DNA of 7,472 nt, from the NCBI RefSeq assembly GCF_946481155.1, contig NZ_CAMLMK010000125.1:1-7472 (forward strand), read 5' to 3'. This document shows positions 6,196 through 7,472 of this stretch, in pieces (position 1 is the stretch's first letter; the number at the start of each line of letters is the position of its first letter). The notes below the pieces were generated by a model. The model made no database searches. It was not told where the DNA came from and worked only from the letters and a program-made list of their open reading frames with translations. Origin of the DNA: an uncultured Flavobacterium sp. Its GTDB lineage: Bacteria > Bacteroidota > Bacteroidia > Flavobacteriales > Flavobacteriaceae. The position numbers and the translations under genes are program-made.

Positions 6196-6289
6196 AATTG
6201 TTTTTGTTTTTTATACCCTGTAAGACGTTAGAATTGGCATCTTGTTACAATTCTGCGAAAAAAAGTCATAAGTGTTTCATTTTCTAAAG

Positions 6290-6333
6290 GTCTTCATGCG
6301 TCTTTTGTTGGTTTACACCTTAAAGAAACTTAC
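6290..6333 (+). repeat. Right copy of a 44-base imperfect direct repeat
   Basis: Ungapped partner of 5656-5699 (35 of 44 bases identical). This copy has lost the hairpin part of the left copy (GGGCACC is replaced by TGCGTC-like sequence) but keeps TTTTGTTG and TAAAGAAACT. Here it supplies the -33 region of the promoter for the gene starting at 6356. Confidence 0.5.
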
Positions 6334-6338
6334 ATTTA
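6308..6338 (+). promoter_or_regulatory. Candidate promoter of the gene at 6356
   Basis: TTG (6308-6310) and TACATTTA (6331-6338) are separated by 20 bases, the spacing usual for Bacteroidota -33 and -7 elements. The -7 box differs from TAnnTTTG only at the last base. Transcription would begin near 6343, upstream of the ATG at 6356 and only just before the alternative TTG at 6347, which favours the ATG. Confidence 0.45.
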
Positions 6339-6355
6339 TATAAAGTTTGAATAAA

Positions 6356-6913
6356 ATGCCTGAAAACTATTATATCTATTGTCTCGAATCCGTTAACGAT
6401 GTCGATATGCCCAGCGAAAGTGTGCTGTTACCGTCGTTGGAAACATTGGCGAGACAATACGGCATTACGAACGTGTATAAAACCTGCGACAGTTTTGAAG
6501 GTTTTGAAGAAAGTATGAGTACGCTATTGTATGAAGACCGCCATTTCAAGGACTATTCGGTGATTTATCTCATATTTGAAGGAAGAAACAACCAGCTAAT
6601 GATTGACAACTACTATTATAGTCTGGAAGAAATCGCAGAATTTTTTGAAGGCAAGCTCAAAGGAAAGATTGTCCATTTTGCTAATACCATGCATTTGGAT
6701 TTAGAGGAAGAAACTTTTCAGTATTTTCTGGATGTTACAGGCGCTAAAGCCATTTCAGGGTATGCGCGGCCGGTCTCGGTTTTGAGTACTGCTTTGGATA
6801 ATTTCTATTTCTACTTAAGCGAGGAATATGACGATGTGGTGGAATTGGTGGAAGTCTTATTTGAAAAACACTATGCCCTGTACAATGCAATGGGGTTTAG
6901 GCTGTATCATTGA
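6356..6913 (+). CDS. Uncharacterised protein resembling a caspase/CHAT-fold protein with replaced catalytic positions (DUF6642-like)
   Basis: The product has 185 residues from the ATG at 6356; a TTG at 6347 is in frame but less likely. There is no signal peptide or membrane segment, so it is cytoplasmic, and it is quite acidic. It opens with YYIYCLES and LLPSLETLARQYG, then shows a core that reads YSVIYLIFEGRNN (67-79), YYSLEEIAEFFEGKLKGK (87-104), IVHFANTM (105-112), FLDVTGAKAISGY (124-136) and ends MGFRLY. As I recall it, this resembles a Bacteroidota family (DUF6642) whose members have a FHG near the first strand and an HFGSC near the second. That layout matches the His-Gly and Cys strands of caspase/CHAT proteases. 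Here those positions are Glu75 and Asn110/Thr111, so protease activity is not expected. The family assignment is from memory and moderate. It stands alone between a divergent and a downstream same-strand gene. Confidence 0.85.
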   Translation: MPENYYIYCLESVNDVDMPSESVLLPSLETLARQYGITNVYKTCDSFEGFEESMSTLLYEDRHFKDYSVIYLIFEGRNNQLMIDNYYYSLEEIAEFFEGKLKGKIVHFANTMHLDLEEETFQYFLDVTGAKAISGYARPVSVLSTALDNFYFYLSEEYDDVVELVEVLFEKHYALYNAMGFRLYH

Positions 6914-6938
6914 GGTAGCAGTTATTCAAAATAGGGAG

Positions 6939-6975
6939 ATTTTGCGCAGCGGACACATTTTTTTTGCTGCAAAAT
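6939..6975 (+). terminator. Imperfect hairpin after the DUF6642-like gene, possible weak terminator
   Basis: ATTTTG (6939-6944) and CAGC (6947-6950) pair with GCTG (6966-6969) and CAAAAT (6970-6975), with a two-base bulge and a 15-base loop containing a T-tract. The tail after it is TTTAG, not a full U-run. It lies 26 bases after the stop codon. It may end transcription or may be chance in AT-rich DNA. Confidence 0.3.
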
Positions 6976-7005
6976 TTTAGCAATCAGTACTTAGGAGAAT
7001 TTTAG

Positions 7006-7013
7006 TAACTTTA
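7006..7013 (+). promoter_or_regulatory. Possible -7 box upstream of the last gene
   Basis: TAACTTTA differs at the last base from TAnnTTTG. No TTG lies at the expected -33 distance. It would give a leader of about 40 bases before the ATG at 7063. Confidence 0.3.
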
Positions 7014-7062
7014 TATGTGCTTTTTGTGCCTCAACAGAAATCAAATAAAAAGGCTTATAAAA

Positions 7063-7472
7063 ATGGCAGATCCTAACGAAGAGGAACATTTAGACAATGA
7101 GCTAAACCCTCCATCTGAAAACCCTCCAGACGAAATTGAACGTGTAAAAGACACCGAAGCTGGTAGTCCAAATCAAGAAACAGAGAACATGGAAGTACAC
7201 AAGCATCCGCATCATGTGACGCATAAAAAGAAATGGAAAGAATATTTGCTAGAGTTTTCTATGATTTTCCTCGCCGTTTTCCTGGGATTTGTTGCAGAAA
7301 ATATAAGAGAAAGTGTAGTAGAACACCACAGGTCTAAAGAGTTCGCTTTATCTTTAGTCAAGGATTTGCAGAATGACACAATTTCCATTGATTTGTACAG
7401 AAAATCGTCGGCACTTTATATTGCAACAGCTGACAGCCTCTTGAACCTTAACAAAAAACCTTTAGTAGGTAG
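7063..7472 (+). CDS. Membrane protein with acidic, His-rich N-terminal tail (partial, runs off the right edge)
   Basis: The first 136 residues are visible and the frame is open to the window end. Residues 1-42 are acidic and probably disordered (many Glu, Asp, Pro, Asn). A basic, His-rich stretch follows (MEVHKHPHHVTHKKKWKEY, 43-61), then one hydrophobic membrane helix (about 62-78, LLEFSMIFLAVFLGFVA) and ENIRES, then an amphipathic helical region (HHRSKEFALSLVKDLQNDT). The block from Met43 through AENIRE is a pattern I recognise from widespread uncharacterised Bacteroidota membrane proteins, which usually begin close to that Met. The acidic extension may therefore be extra, or translation may start at 7189. 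I chose 7063 because the reading frame before Met43 has coding-like composition. Another in-frame ATG at 7015 abuts the candidate -7 box and is unlikely. Function unknown. Confidence 0.8.
   Translation, partial: MADPNEEEHLDNELNPPSENPPDEIERVKDTEAGSPNQETENMEVHKHPHHVTHKKKWKEYLLEFSMIFLAVFLGFVAENIRESVVEHHRSKEFALSLVKDLQNDTISIDLYRKSSALYIATADSLLNLNKKPLVG

Overview
The window looks like chromosomal DNA from a Bacteroidota bacterium, most likely of the Flavobacterium type. The reasons are a C-terminal type IX secretion (T9SS) sorting domain on a large secreted protein, a receptor of the Bacteroidota outer-membrane beta-barrel family, promoter -7 boxes of the TAnnTTTG class, A-rich leaders mostly without Shine-Dalgarno sites, and a LytS/LytR two-component pair of a kind common in this phylum. 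The genus is an inference from style, not proven.

Layout. Positions 1-690 (minus) hold the N-terminal third or so of a TonB-receptor-like outer-membrane protein that runs off the left edge. A 226-base divergent regulatory region (691-916) separates it from a plus-strand two-component operon: a membrane histidine kinase (917-2008) and a LytTR response regulator (2005-2712) that overlap by ATGA. The divergent region carries four copies of TGTTTRT, arranged as two direct-repeat pairs. Each pair has a 21-base period and the two pairs point in opposite directions. This is the geometry expected for LytTR-protein operators, so the regulator may control both its own operon and the outer-membrane receptor.

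After a 134-base leader region comes a 917-residue secreted metallophosphoesterase related to purple acid phosphatases (2847-5600), with three tandem WIG(L/I)Y-type beta domains and a T9SS tail. It ends at tandem hairpins (5624-5680). A bidirectional hairpin (5717-5744) follows and also closes a convergent minus-strand gene for a small secreted lipocalin-like protein (5752-6195). A 44-base imperfect direct repeat flanks that small gene. Next is a 185-residue protein (6356-6913) that reads like a caspase/CHAT-fold protein with its catalytic His and Cys positions replaced. The window closes with the start of a membrane protein with an acidic, His-rich N-terminal tail (7063 to the edge).

Functional picture (inference). 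The two-component system and the divergent receptor form one likely regulatory unit at the cell envelope. The phosphatase may be a separately promoted secreted enzyme that supplies phosphate. The genes to its right look like independent single-gene units. No mobile element, CRISPR array, tRNA or rRNA was seen.
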